From Fimenecus sp045633505 (GTDB taxonomy: Bacteria; Bacillota; Clostridia; Oscillospirales; Acutalibacteraceae): a stretch of DNA of 19,146 nt. The position numbers and the translations under genes were made by a program. Positions 5,145-14,100 of this stretch are shown here, in pieces (positions within the stretch are counted from its first letter, which is position 1; each line of letters opens with the position of its first letter). The stretch is taken from assembly GCA_045633505.1 (NCBI GenBank), contig JAZQYK010000048.1, positions 1-19,146 of the forward strand, given 5' to 3'. A model generated the notes under the pieces. That model was not told the origin of the DNA. It did not search any database and saw nothing but the letters and a program-made list of their open reading frames with translations.

Positions 5145-6305
5145 TCATTCTTGATTTGCTTTTTCCTTTATTTTTTTAAGCGTATCATTCCACAGCTTTT
5201 TAGGTGTGGATTTTACATTCTTGTTGAAGGAAGAAAAAAGATTGCCCAAGCCTTTAAGAACAAGGTTTCGTGTTTCAGGGTCCAATCCTTTAAGGGTTTC
5301 ATAAATCAACGATGAATTTTCTTTAAGATTTTCAGACCACTCAGAAAAACTTACGGCATTTTCTGTGTTAGCCGTGTTAATCATTTCAAACAAGGCTTCA
5401 ACAAATTGTTCTCTTTGCAAAGGTGTTGAGCTGTAAACCCATTCGTTGAAAGTGGCATCAAAGAATTGTGATGACATATACAGCTTTTCACCGTCAACAA
5501 AATCATTGTTCACAACGTCAATCTGCCACAAAAATGGGTCGTGTTGCATAATTCCCGAACCTTCGCTTTTTATTATTCGATAATTTTCACGGTTGTTCAG
5601 AAGTACGCCGATTAAAGATTCTTCGGGAATGAATTTCTCGATTAGCTTTTCAGTTTCAGTATGTTCGATTGACTCAATAAATTCTTTTGTAAATCCAGGA
5701 CTGTCAAAGCTGTGAATTACAGAAATCTTGCTTTTGGTTTTAGTTGAACACATTGTACCGCTGTAAATAGCAAGGTTTCCGCCTTTTGAATGACCGGTGA
5801 GAATGATTTTGCCTTTAACCTTTTTTGCAACTTCATCAATATAAAGTGCAGAATGACTTTGCGCGGCAACGGGGGAAGTGAAAAGCATATTAAAGTTTTC
5901 TTTCCAACCCGTAATCGTGGAATCCGTACCACGAAAAGCAATAGTAACATCTCCGTTTGGAAGAATAAATGCGATAGCACAAAATTGAGTGTCTTTTTCT
6001 GTGTCAAAAATATCCTCGTAGTAATTCACACGCACTTTGCCGTATCGATTACTGTAAGCTGCTGCATTAAGCAGTTTTTTGTTTCTTTCAGCAGTTCTTT
6101 CAAGTGGAAAAACGGCTTCATAATTTTCACTTTCTGCAATATCGGACAAAAGCAAACCTTTTCCTTTGCTTTTATGGTCAGGAACAATGTTGTCATAACT
6201 CAAATAAGAAAGCTGGGCAAACACCAGACTGTCAATAGGAGAGTAGGGTAGCGTGTCGAAATCTTTATGTGAGTTTAATAAAGCGTAATCAATAATGTCT
6301 GCCAC
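5145..6305 (-). CDS. DUF2974 (Mbeg1-like) alpha/beta-hydrolase, putative lipase/esterase
   Basis: A soluble protein of 386 aa matching the DUF2974 group of lipase-class-3-like hydrolases. The nucleophile elbow is GHSKGGNLA with Ser173, and AFRGTDSTITGW (about 123-134) resembles the oxyanion region of class 3 lipases. SFDSPGF (about 199-205) follows the nucleophile strand and may carry a catalytic Asp. The N-terminal FAQLSYLSYD segment is typical of the group. The C-terminal 90 residues are helical and charged, ending in a lysine-rich tail. There is no signal peptide, so it is probably cytoplasmic; substrate unknown. The start is GTG at 6305 with AAGGAGA 9 nt upstream. The gene is 107 bp upstream of queT on the same strand with no terminator between, so queT may be partly co-transcribed. 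No functional link to queuosine is evident. Confidence 0.85.
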   Translation of the reverse strand: MADIIDYALLNSHKDFDTLPYSPIDSLVFAQLSYLSYDNIVPDHKSKGKGLLLSDIAESENYEAVFPLERTAERNKKLLNAAAYSNRYGKVRVNYYEDIFDTEKDTQFCAIAFILPNGDVTIAFRGTDSTITGWKENFNMLFTSPVAAQSHSALYIDEVAKKVKGKIILTGHSKGGNLAIYSGTMCSTKTKSKISVIHSFDSPGFTKEFIESIEHTETEKLIEKFIPEESLIGVLLNNRENYRIIKSEGSGIMQHDPFLWQIDVVNNDFVDGEKLYMSSQFFDATFNEWVYSSTPLQREQFVEALFEMINTANTENAVSFSEWSENLKENSSLIYETLKGLDPETRNLVLKGLGNLFSSFNKNVKSTPKKLWNDTLKKIKEKANQE

Positions 6306-6393
6306 TTGATACCGTCTCCTTAATGAAAAATATAGTAATATGGTAACTTATTTCAGTAAAAAATTCAAGTATATATTTATAGATTGTGAAAGA

Positions 6394-6426
6394 TAAAAAA
6401 ATAAAGAAGCCGCAGAAGCAACTTCT
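6394..6426 (-). terminator. Terminator of tRNA-Leu
   Basis: Minus strand AGAAGTTGC (6426-6418) pairs with GCGGCTTCT (6413-6405) over 9 bp (two G-T pairs), loop TTCT, followed by TTATTTTTTT. It lies 7 bp past the encoded CCA end of the tRNA. Confidence 0.85.
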
Positions 6427-6433
6427 CTATTTT

Positions 6434-6520
6434 TGGTGCTGGTGACCGGACTTGAACCGGTACGGTATTGCTACCGAGGGATTTTAAGTCCCTTGCGTCT
6501 GCCGATTTCGCCACACCAGC
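6434..6520 (-). tRNA. tRNA-Leu (anticodon UAA), CCA encoded
   Basis: A complete class II tRNA on the minus strand. The acceptor pairs GCTGGTG (6520-6514) with CACCAGC (6444-6438), followed by discriminator A and an encoded CCA (6436-6434). The D arm is GGCGAAATCGGCAGACGC, the anticodon stem is AGGGA/TCCCT around the loop CTTAAAA with anticodon TAA at 6486-6484. The long variable arm is CGGTA-GCAA-TACCG, and the T arm is ACCGG-TTCAAGT-CCGGT. It has its own consensus promoter and terminator, so it is a single-gene transcription unit inserted between the ABC operon and the DUF2974 gene. Confidence 0.97.
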
Positions 6521-6542
6521 ATACTGTTTCGACAGCCATATT

Positions 6543-6571
6543 ATTATATATTATGAAAATTAAATTGTCAA
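6543..6571 (-). promoter_or_regulatory. Perfect consensus promoter of tRNA-Leu
   Basis: On the minus strand TTGACA (6571-6566) and TATAAT (6548-6543) are separated by exactly 17 bp, both perfect sigma-A hexamers. The start site falls near 6536, about 16 nt before the tRNA. It begins 2 bp after the stop codon of the ABC ATPase gene. Confidence 0.93.
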
Positions 6572-6573
6572 TA

Positions 6574-7131
6574 TTATAATTCAATAATTTTTGCATTGAG
6601 AAGAGTTGCGTCTTCAACGTCGTGACTGATAATTATAAAATTGCGTTTTTCACTTTCTTGCTTAATGATTTCACAAATTTGCTTTTTTAACTCATCATCC
6701 AACCCTTTGAAAGGCTCGTCAAGAATAACCAATTCACTGTCAAAGCAAAGTGCACGGGCAAGAGACACGCGTCGTCTCATTCCACCGCTGAGTGTCAGAG
6801 GTGAACTGTCTTTTTCGTGTTCAAGTCCCATAAGTTTGAGATAATGTAAGGCGTTTTTTTCGTTGCAAACAGCAGTTAAATTTTTGAGTACAGAGATAAA
6901 GGGGATAAGCCTGTCTTCCTGAAACATAAAAGAAATTTTGTTTGTGGGTGTATCTATTTTTCCGCCGTCAGCTTTTTCAAGACCTGCCAAAATGCGAATT
7001 AAAGTTGTTTTTCCAAGTCCCGATTCACCTTTAATTATAAGAATATTATCAAAATCCAAGAGCTTTGAATAATTATCAAAAACTACTTTTTTGCCATATT
7101 TTTTAGTGAGATTATTTATCTGAATTTTCAA
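6574..7131 (-). CDS. ABC transporter ATP-binding protein, nitrate/sulfonate/taurine type
   Basis: The energising subunit of the importer encoded upstream. With a TTG start at 7131 it is 185 aa, shorter than the usual 240-260 aa of SsuB/TauB proteins; it stops shortly after the H-loop. All ATPase motifs are present: Walker A GESGLGKT (35-42), Q-loop Gln71 (MFQEDRLIPF), signature LSGGM (114-118), Walker B LVILDEP with Asp138-Glu139, D-loop GLDD, and H-loop His170. The TTG is chosen because GGGAGG sits 8 nt before it and the protein then begins KIQINNLTKKYG, the normal first strand of the family. An open frame extends to 7206 but would add a hydrophobic leader not found in this family. The gene overlaps the permease stop by 20 nt. 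Confidence 0.9.
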   Translation of the reverse strand: MKIQINNLTKKYGKKVVFDNYSKLLDFDNILIIKGESGLGKTTLIRILAGLEKADGGKIDTPTNKISFMFQEDRLIPFISVLKNLTAVCNEKNALHYLKLMGLEHEKDSSPLTLSGGMRRRVSLARALCFDSELVILDEPFKGLDDELKKQICEIIKQESEKRNFIIISHDVEDATLLNAKIIEL

Positions 7132-7921
7132 TGAAATAACCTCCCTTTGACATAATCTTTTTAAAAACAAAATCAAGAATTGTAACAAGTATTTTTTCAA
7201 GAGCAAGACTAAGTATTATAATCACCGCAGTCCACGCAAAAAGGTCAACTGTTTCAAGATAAACCTGAGAATTTCTTAAATTGATACCAATTGAATTTTG
7301 CGGTGTACAAAGGACTTCTGCGGCGATACCAGCTTTCCAACCAAGACCTACTGCAGTTTTACAAGCAGATACAAACCCTGGAACAGCAGATGGCAAAAAT
7401 ATAAGCTTTAATTTCTTTGAAAGTCCAAAATTATATGCATTTGCCATTTCAATAAGTTCTTTATCTGTATTAACAATTGAGTTCGTAACATTAGCCCATA
7501 CAACTGGCATTACCATTAAAACTGTTATAAATACAGGTACAGTTGTTTTGTTGAGCCAAACAAGCGCCAATATAATAAACGAGACGATAGGGGTGGTTTT
7601 AACCGCAGTCAGAAACGGTTTAAAAAGTGTGTTGAGTATTGAAGAAAAAGCAGTTACAACACCCAAAACACTGCCGAGAATAACGCCGATGATATAGCCT
7701 GAAGTAATTCCTTTAAACGAATTTAAAATGCTGAGCCAGAAATCACCGTCAGGCAAAAATTCAATAAGTCTTGTAAAAACGTCAAAAGGGGCAGGGACTA
7801 AAATATCAAGGTCAACTGAAATATAAACAAAGTGCCAAAGCCCCAACCAAAAAGCGATGGTCAGGGCTGTTTTTAAAATCTTTTTAATTGTTACCTTATG
7901 CTCCGTAATAGAAGTCATCAT
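7112..7921 (-). CDS. ABC transporter permease, SsuC/TauC-like
   Basis: The membrane subunit of the importer, 269 aa from the ATG at 7921, with about six transmembrane helices. Residues about 60-255 form the MetI-like permease domain, with the coupling-helix (EAA) motif at EMANAYNFGLSKKLKLIFLP (about residues 155-174), where Gly and the distal I-LP are conserved. VPAPFDVF near the N terminus is typical of SsuC/TauC/NrtB permeases. The paired ATGs at 7921/7918 have GGAGG 11-14 nt upstream, within the end of the lipoprotein gene, which it overlaps by 26 nt. A longer frame back to 7960 lies deeper in that gene and lacks a good ribosome site. The overlaps on both sides show a tightly coupled operon. 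Confidence 0.9.
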   Translation of the reverse strand: MMTSITEHKVTIKKILKTALTIAFWLGLWHFVYISVDLDILVPAPFDVFTRLIEFLPDGDFWLSILNSFKGITSGYIIGVILGSVLGVVTAFSSILNTLFKPFLTAVKTTPIVSFIILALVWLNKTTVPVFITVLMVMPVVWANVTNSIVNTDKELIEMANAYNFGLSKKLKLIFLPSAVPGFVSACKTAVGLGWKAGIAAEVLCTPQNSIGINLRNSQVYLETVDLFAWTAVIIILSLALEKILVTILDFVFKKIMSKGGYFIENSDK

Positions 7922-8888
7922 CAGGCAACTTACCTCCAACTGATTTTGGATTTGCATCAAAGAAAATCTGAAGATTTGCTGATACAGATGCTTTCATATC
8001 AGCACCGTCAATATAGGCAATGTTACAGTTTGGAATAGCTTTTTTAGCAACCGCAGCCTTTGGAATAATACCGTATTGCTCGCAAAGTGCGGCGGCAGTA
8101 TCAACGTCTGTATTTACCGCGTTGATGGAAGAATGATATTCCATAAGGAACATATCAACTGCGGCTTTGTTAGCTTCAACAAAGTCTTTTTTAGCAATAA
8201 TAACACCCTGAATAAGAGTTTTGCCGCTGATTTTTTCAAATTCTTCTGTGAGGTTGAGAGCTATTCTCAAATCAGCGTTTTTTGTTAATGCCGCAGTAAC
8301 CTTTGGTTCAGGAAGCATTGAAATTGTAGCCTTGCCGGATGCCGCAAGTGTTGCCAGTTCGTCGTGTGACGTAACGTATTCAACCTCAACCTTATCTGCA
8401 ATACCGCTTTGCTCAAGAAGATAGTTAAGAATATATTCAGGAGTTGAACCTTGACCTGTTGCATAAAGTTTTTTACCTGCAAGGTCATTGAGTGAGGTGA
8501 TTGTGTTGCCGTTTTCAAGAATGTAAAGAACACCTTTTGTGTTTACGGCAAGAACTTGAATATTTCCCTCAAGTTTATTGTAAAGCGTAGCGGCAAGATT
8601 GATTGGACAAGCCGCGATGTCATAAGAACTGTTGGTCATACCTGAAACAATTTCAGTTGGGTCGCTTACTACTGAAAACTGATAGTCATTTTTTGCGAGT
8701 TTGTCATCCTGACTTTTCATAAGGTTTACCATACCGATACCGGTAGGACCTGCAAGACCTGCAACTCTCATACTGATGCTCTGATATGGAGCTTCCGTTG
8801 TTGTTTCGTCTTCATTGTTTGTTGTACCGCAAGCCGCAAAAGCAAAAACAATTGCGAATACAAGAAGTAATGAAATCACTCTTTTCAT
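7896..8888 (-). CDS. ABC transporter substrate-binding lipoprotein, NMT1/TauA-like
   Basis: The extracellular solute-binding subunit, 330 aa from the ATG at 8888. The signal peptide (1-19) ends in a lipobox AFAAC with lipidated Cys20, followed by an acidic Thr-rich linker. The mature protein begins with SMRVAGLAGPTGIGMVNLM and has a periplasmic-binding-protein type 2 pattern (EIVSGMTNSSYDIAACPINLAATLY, LNDLAGKKLYATGQGSTPEYILNYLL, HDELATLAASGKATISMLPEP) found in the SsuA/TauA/ThiY group. Such proteins bind sulfonates, nitrate, bicarbonate or pyrimidine precursors; which applies here cannot be read from sequence. The ATG at 8888 is preferred to the ATG at 8897 because AAAGGA lies 8 nt upstream of it and abuts the earlier ATG. 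That ribosome site is inside the last codons of the Crp-type gene, so translation is coupled. Confidence 0.9.
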   Translation of the reverse strand: MKRVISLLLVFAIVFAFAACGTTNNEDETTTEAPYQSISMRVAGLAGPTGIGMVNLMKSQDDKLAKNDYQFSVVSDPTEIVSGMTNSSYDIAACPINLAATLYNKLEGNIQVLAVNTKGVLYILENGNTITSLNDLAGKKLYATGQGSTPEYILNYLLEQSGIADKVEVEYVTSHDELATLAASGKATISMLPEPKVTAALTKNADLRIALNLTEEFEKISGKTLIQGVIIAKKDFVEANKAAVDMFLMEYHSSINAVNTDVDTAAALCEQYGIIPKAAVAKKAIPNCNIAYIDGADMKASVSANLQIFFDANPKSVGGKLPDDDFYYGA

Positions 8889-8893
8889 TTTAA

Positions 8894-9538
8894 TCATCCT
8901 TTAACATATATTTTTTTACCGTCACGACAGATTTTTTCTTGCTTTTCAAGGCTTTCCATAACCCTGTAAAGACTGGCTCTGCTAATGTGCAAAACATTGG
9001 AAAGCTCTGTCATTGAAACGGATATTTCACATTTGCCACAGTTTATATCTGCATTTTTTTTAAGATAGAGTAAAAGTTTTTCTTCTGCGCTTGATTGAGT
9101 ATAGCCCTCAATTTTTGTGTTAAGAAAACCAATTCTCTCAGAAAGATAGGTGATATAATTAAAAGATACGGTGTTGTCTTCATTTATAAGCCTATCTATT
9201 CCTGCTTTTTCAAGTATTACAACCTTCAAGGCTGTAATCGCAACCACGTTGTTTTCAAAGGTATAGTCGGAATTGTAGAGGAAAGCCGCACCGAAAATTT
9301 CACCTTCTTTAAGATGGGAAATTACCGTTTCACCCTTTGAAACTCTTGCTTCGCCTTTTAAAATCAACCAAATAGCAGGTGAATAATTGTCTTGTGAAAG
9401 AATAGTTTCACCTTTATGAAAAGAAACAGCTTGACCGTATTCTTTCAAAACAGATATCAGCGTCTTTTCGTCAGCATTTCTGAATATTTTGGCTTTTTTA
9501 AGATTGTTTAAAGCGCATTCTAACGTTGTTTTAGTCAT
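8894..9538 (-). CDS. Crp/Fnr-family transcriptional regulator
   Basis: A regulator of 214 aa. Residues about 15-120 form a cyclic-nucleotide-binding beta-roll (FHKGETILSQDNYSPAIWLILKGEARV, LKEGEIFGAAFLY), followed by a dimerisation helix (about 122-150). The C-terminal winged helix (about 150-213) has the recognition helix in SMTELSNVLHISRASLYRVMESLEKQ. The cAMP-contacting Arg-Ser signature of CRP is not seen, and there is no N-terminal Fnr cysteine cluster. A CxxC-like NCGKC lies near the start of the DNA-binding domain. It is the first gene of the operon with the ABC importer; its TGA stop overlaps the frame of the lipoprotein gene. It is therefore a likely local regulator of uptake. The ATG at 9538 has AAAGGCGG 5 nt upstream and a strong promoter. 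Confidence 0.9.
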   Translation of the reverse strand: MTKTTLECALNNLKKAKIFRNADEKTLISVLKEYGQAVSFHKGETILSQDNYSPAIWLILKGEARVSKGETVISHLKEGEIFGAAFLYNSDYTFENNVVAITALKVVILEKAGIDRLINEDNTVSFNYITYLSERIGFLNTKIEGYTQSSAEEKLLLYLKKNADINCGKCEISVSMTELSNVLHISRASLYRVMESLEKQEKICRDGKKIYVKG

Positions 9539-9581
9539 TTTTACCGCCTTTTTGTCTCAAATAATACAAAATTACAATATA

Positions 9582-9610
9582 ATGATAGCATATAGTAATT
9601 CCTCTGTCAA
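9582..9610 (-). promoter_or_regulatory. Strong promoter of the crp-ABC importer operon
   Basis: On the minus strand TTGACA (9610-9605) and TATCAT (9587-9582) are 17 bp apart, with the start site near 9575. Just upstream, TGTTAGAAATGACA (9635-9622) is an imperfect dyad with the TGT...ACA ends of Crp/Fnr-type sites, a candidate activator site. Confidence 0.85.
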
Positions 9611-9748
9611 CATAAATGTAATGTCATTTCTAACAAAAAATTCTTCAAAAAGTCGCGTTAAAATGTCACTTTGATTATTGCGTATTTATATGCTCGGTGC
9701 TAAAATATTAAATGCTCAAATATTGCATATACAGAGGCGAATTACGTT

Positions 9749-11020
9749 ATGGAAACTTTACTTTGCTTATCAGTTGCACTTTTTGCGGGACTGATGCTTT
9801 CCCGTGTTGCGAAAATTTTTAATCTTCCTGCCGTTACGGCTTATCTCGTGGCAGGTATTTTAATCGGCCCTTATCTGCTTGGTGGCTTAGGCGTGGAGGG
9901 ATTGGGCTTTGTAAGTATGGAAAACATAAAGGCATACGATATTATCCCTGACGTAGCATTAGGGTTTATAGCCTTTTCAATTGGTAATGAATTCAGACTT
10001 TCTCAGCTTAAACAAATCGGCAAACAAGCAACGATAATCGGTATTTTTCAAGCGGTTTTAGCTTGTGTATTGGTTGACGTTGCGCTTGTTGTTATTCACC
10101 TTATTGCTCCCGATAAATTGTCTTTGCCTTCTGCAATTGTTCTTGGCGCTGTTGCAACTGCAACTGCACCTGCCGCAACCCTTATGGTTGTAAGACAGTA
10201 TAAGTCCAAAGGCCCTCTTACAGATATTCTTCTTCCTATCGTAGCTCTCGATGATGCTGTCGGTCTTATTGTGTTTGCCGTTTCATTTGGTATAGCAAAA
10301 GCCTTAATCGTGGGCAGTATAGATGTAATTTCAATTATTGTTGAACCGCTTTTAGAGGTTGTGTTATCACTCTTGCTTGGAGCAGTGATGGGATATTTGT
10401 TTACTTTCTTTGAAAAGTTTTTCCATTCAAGGTCAAAACGACTTGCAATGTCAGTAACCTTTGTTCTTTTAACCGTTGCCTTATCAATGTTGAAATTTGA
10501 AATCGGCGGAATTCATATTGCGTTTTCCTCGTTGCTCGTTTGTATGATGCTTGGAACGGTTTTCTGTAATATCTGTGATTTTTCAGAAGAGCTTATGGAC
10601 AGAATTGACCGTTGGACAGCGCCGTTGTTCATTCTGTTTTTCGTAATAAGCGGTGCCGAGCTTGAACTTTCAATTTTTACGGATATGGGAATCGTGTGCA
10701 TCGGTCTGGTTTATATTGTAGCACGTTGCGTCGGTAAACATTTCGGCGCATCAATAAGCGCAAAGGCCACGAAGTGCGATGAGAAGATTGTGAAATACTT
10801 GGGCATAACTCTTTTCCCGCAGGCAGGTGTGGCTCTTGGTATGGCAATCAAGGCTGAAGAACTCGGAACGGAAGGCACGATTGTTGCAAATATTACGCTT
10901 TTCGCGGTGTTAATTTATGAAATTGTCGGTCCGTTCCTTACCAAAAATGCTTTGTTTAAGGCAGGGGAAATCAATCCTCACGAAAAAGTCAGCGCAAGAG
11001 ATACTGTAAAAGTAAAATAA
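9749..11020 (+). CDS. Cation:proton antiporter, CPA2 / KefB-like
   Basis: An integral membrane protein of 423 aa with about 12 hydrophobic segments, matching the Na+/H+ exchanger domain (PF00999). Typical CPA2 features are the N-terminal RVAKIFNLPAVTAYLVAGILIGPYLLG, the unwound helix sequence GAVATATAPAATLMVV (about 133-148), and the paired acidic site VALDDAVGLIVFA with Asp168-Asp169. Two adjacent acids at this site are associated with electrogenic antiport in better studied members. There is no C-terminal RCK/TrkA domain, so it lacks the nucleotide gating of KefB/KefC. Whether it moves Na+ or K+ is not known. The ATG at 9749 is preceded by GAGGCG at 9 nt. It is divergent from the crp operon and ends in its own terminator, so it is probably monocistronic. 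Confidence 0.92.
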   Translation: METLLCLSVALFAGLMLSRVAKIFNLPAVTAYLVAGILIGPYLLGGLGVEGLGFVSMENIKAYDIIPDVALGFIAFSIGNEFRLSQLKQIGKQATIIGIFQAVLACVLVDVALVVIHLIAPDKLSLPSAIVLGAVATATAPAATLMVVRQYKSKGPLTDILLPIVALDDAVGLIVFAVSFGIAKALIVGSIDVISIIVEPLLEVVLSLLLGAVMGYLFTFFEKFFHSRSKRLAMSVTFVLLTVALSMLKFEIGGIHIAFSSLLVCMMLGTVFCNICDFSEELMDRIDRWTAPLFILFFVISGAELELSIFTDMGIVCIGLVYIVARCVGKHFGASISAKATKCDEKIVKYLGITLFPQAGVALGMAIKAEELGTEGTIVANITLFAVLIYEIVGPFLTKNALFKAGEINPHEKVSARDTVKVK

Positions 11021-11040
11021 ATTATTTGTAATTAAATGTT

Positions 11041-11083
11041 AAAGGATGATTTTTATGTAAATTTAAATCATCCTTTTTCTTTA
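11041..11083 (+). terminator. Terminator of the antiporter gene
   Basis: AAAGGATGATTT (11041-11052) pairs perfectly with AAATCATCCTTT (11065-11076) around a 12-nt loop, followed by TTTTTCTTTATTTT. It lies 20 bp after the stop codon. Confidence 0.9.
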
Positions 11084-11089
11084 TTTTCA

Positions 11090-11118
11090 TTGAAAATCAT
11101 AGTATTATATGATAAACT
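11090..11118 (+). promoter_or_regulatory. Promoter of the GH2-GNAT-GH95 operon
   Basis: TTGAAA (11090-11095) and TAAACT (11113-11118) have a 17-bp spacer, with a start site near 11125. This excludes the upstream in-frame ATG at 11109 as the first codon of the beta-galactosidase. The inverted repeat ATTTTC (11083-11088) / GAAAAT (11092-11097) overlaps the -35 element and is a candidate repressor site. Confidence 0.6.
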
Positions 11119-11159
11119 TTATATATCTGAAGTATATTACAAAGGGCGGAGGTCTTTTT

Positions 11160-14100
11160 ATGAAATACATTATCAATCGTGCAAATTTCAGACAATTCGA
11201 TATTGCTGAATTAGGCAAGTTATCCCCAAGAGCATATTTTATTCCTTATGCTGTGAAAAAGTCACTTTACGAGCAATCTGTACTCACTGAACGTTATAAC
11301 AGCACTATGGTTCACGTGCTTAACGGAGAATGGGATTTTAAATATTACGAAAAGGATATGCTCATTCCAAATGAGTTTTATACTGAACGTGTTCAGTTTG
11401 ATAAGGTAATTGTTCCAAGCACGTGGCAGAGAACGGGCTATCGTGAGCCTTGTTATCTGAATACCCGCTATGAGTTTAATCCAAAACTTTATCCTGAAAT
11501 GCCTCAGGACGTACCAATGGGTATTTACAGAAAGTTCGTTGACGTCAAAGACCTCGATAAGACTTATATAATCACTTTTATGGGTGTAATCTCATCACTT
11601 GATTTGTATGTAAACGGCGAATTTGTCGGTTACAGTGAGGGCGCTCACAATTCTGCGGAATTTGACATTACGAAATACCTAGTTAAAGGTGAAAACGAAA
11701 TTCTTGCCGCAGTTTCAAAGTGGTCAACGGGTACTTATTTGGAATGTCAGGATATGTTCCGTGAAAACGGTATTTTCCGTGACGTGCTTCTCTATGAATA
11801 TGAAAATACTTATCTTTACGATTTCGGTGTTGAAACGGTAAAGAATGGAGAAAATTACGATTTGTCAGTTACCTTTGAGTTTAAGGGTGACCTTAACGGT
11901 GCGTCGATTTCAGCCGAGCTTTTTGACGGTAAGAAATCTCTTGCAAAAGAAACGGCAGACGCTCGTGCAAAATCGAAAATTATATTCTCAAACCTTGACG
12001 TTGTTGAATGGAATGCTGAAGAACCATATACTTATGATTTGCTTATTACGTTTGCTGACGGTAACGGCAAAAAGACTTACGTGAAGACTCTCGTTGGTTT
12101 TAAAACGATTGAGATTAAAGGCAACGTGTTCTATTTTAACGGTATGCCGATTAAATTCAAGGGCGTAAATCATCACGATACGAATATGTATAACGGCTAC
12201 GTACTGACAGGTGAAGAAATCAAAGCAGAACTTGAGCTTATGAAAAAGTTTAATATAAACTCAATTCGCACGTCTCACTATCCACCTGACCCGACACTCT
12301 TAACACTTGCAGACTTAATGGGCTTTTATATTATTGACGAAGCTGACATTGAAACTCACGGCGCAGGGGATATTAAAACGCCTTATGATAACTGCCTTAT
12401 CAGTGATGACCCTAAATGGTCTGACAGATATGTTGACAGAGTAAGCCGTATGTATCGTCGTGACCGTAATCATCCAAGCATTACGATGTGGTCATTGGGA
12501 AATGAAGCGTGGGGATATTATTGTCAGGATAAATGCTATGATTATCTTAAAGAACAGGGAACAAAAATCCCTGTCCATTATGAAAGTGTAGTTCATACAA
12601 AGCGATTTGCTTATGACGTAGTGTCTGAAATGTATCCGTCTCAGGAAAACGTGGCGCTTTACGGTTCACAGAGTCATAAGGATAAGCGCTATCACGAAAA
12701 GCCGTATTTTATGTGTGAATATGTGCACGCAATGGGTGTTGGACCCGGTGGTGTAGAGGGATATTGGGAAAGCATTTACAAATATGACAACCTTATGGGC
12801 GGTTGCGTATGGGAATGGGCAGACCATGCCGTTTATCACGACGGAAACGATAAATATAAGTTTAAATATACTTACGGCGGAGACCACGGTGAAGAAAAGC
12901 ACGACAGCAACTTCTGTGTTGACGGTATGCTTTATCCCGACAAAACACCTCATACGGGCGCTTACGTAATCAAAGCAGTTTACCGTCCTGTGAGAAGTAA
13001 ACACGTCAGCGGAAAAGTGTTTGAATTTACAAACACAAACCGTTTTAAAAATTCAAAATACCTTAAAGTAATCTGGACTCAATATCTCAATGGAATTGAA
13101 AAGAAATCAGGGGAATTGTCTCTTGACATTGAACCGATGCAGACTAAGTCTTATGAAATTCCGTTTGTTGAGTGTGATTCTTCTCAGGACAATCATATCA
13201 ATATTGTGTATTTTGATGGTGAACATCAGGTTGCTGTTGAACAGTCAACAATCAATGATACTGCGACGTTTATGCCTGAATTATCATCAGGTGTGGTTAG
13301 CGTATCTGAAGAAAAAAATCTTGTGACCGTGTGCTTTGAAAACGGTAAGGCTGTTTTTGATAAAAAGTCAGGTGAAATGCTTAATTACATTAAAAACGGT
13401 TATGAATTTTTAAACATCAATCCTGCTGATAAGAAAACGGGATTTATTCCAAATCTTGTAAGAGCTTCTCTTGATAATGATTCTTACGGTCAAAAGGGTT
13501 CGTGGGAAAAAATCAAACTTAATGAAGCCGCAATAGTTTGTAAAGCCTTTGATTATGCCGATAAATCCTTCTGCGCAAAAATCGGTGTAGCTTACGTAAT
13601 TAAAAACGGCTTTAAGACATATTTCAGAGTTAATGTGATTTATACCGTTTACAGTGACGGTCTTGTTAACGTTGAATGTCAGCTTAATAAGGGCGCATTT
13701 GGATGCGATGAGCTTCAGCGTTTCGGCGTATCCGTTGAATTACCAAAAGAGTTTAGTGAGATTGAGTTCTACGGCAGAGGCTCTCACGAAAAAATGGAAA
13801 ATATCTGTGACCTTAAAGACCATGCATATATCGGCGTTTGGAATACAACCGTTGAAGCTATGCACGAGCCTTACGTTATGCCGCAGGACAACGGAAATTG
13901 CGGTGGTGTTAAGTGGTTGAAACTTATGAATGGTGACGGTAACGTGTTTACAGTTTACGGTGAGCCAAAATTCAGTTTCTCTGCTCATAACTATACACAG
14001 AAAGCGCTTGACAAAGCAAAGCATCAAGAAGAATTGGAATATTCTGATACAACGTTCCTTTGCATTGACGGCTTTATGCGCGGTACGGGTACAAACACTT

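Noticed and set aside
5790..6251. 153-codon plus-strand open frame antisense to the DUF2974 gene
   Set aside because: No ribosome site, low-complexity composition, and the minus strand encodes a conserved hydrolase across the same bases.
6305..6360. Promoter for the DUF2974 gene (TTGAAT with TACCAT at 17 bp)
   Set aside because: The -10 match is only four of six in very AT-rich sequence, too weak to list as a feature.
11109..11159. Upstream in-frame ATG of the beta-galactosidase as true start
   Set aside because: It lies within the predicted promoter and has no ribosome site, whereas 11160 has a strong GGAGG.
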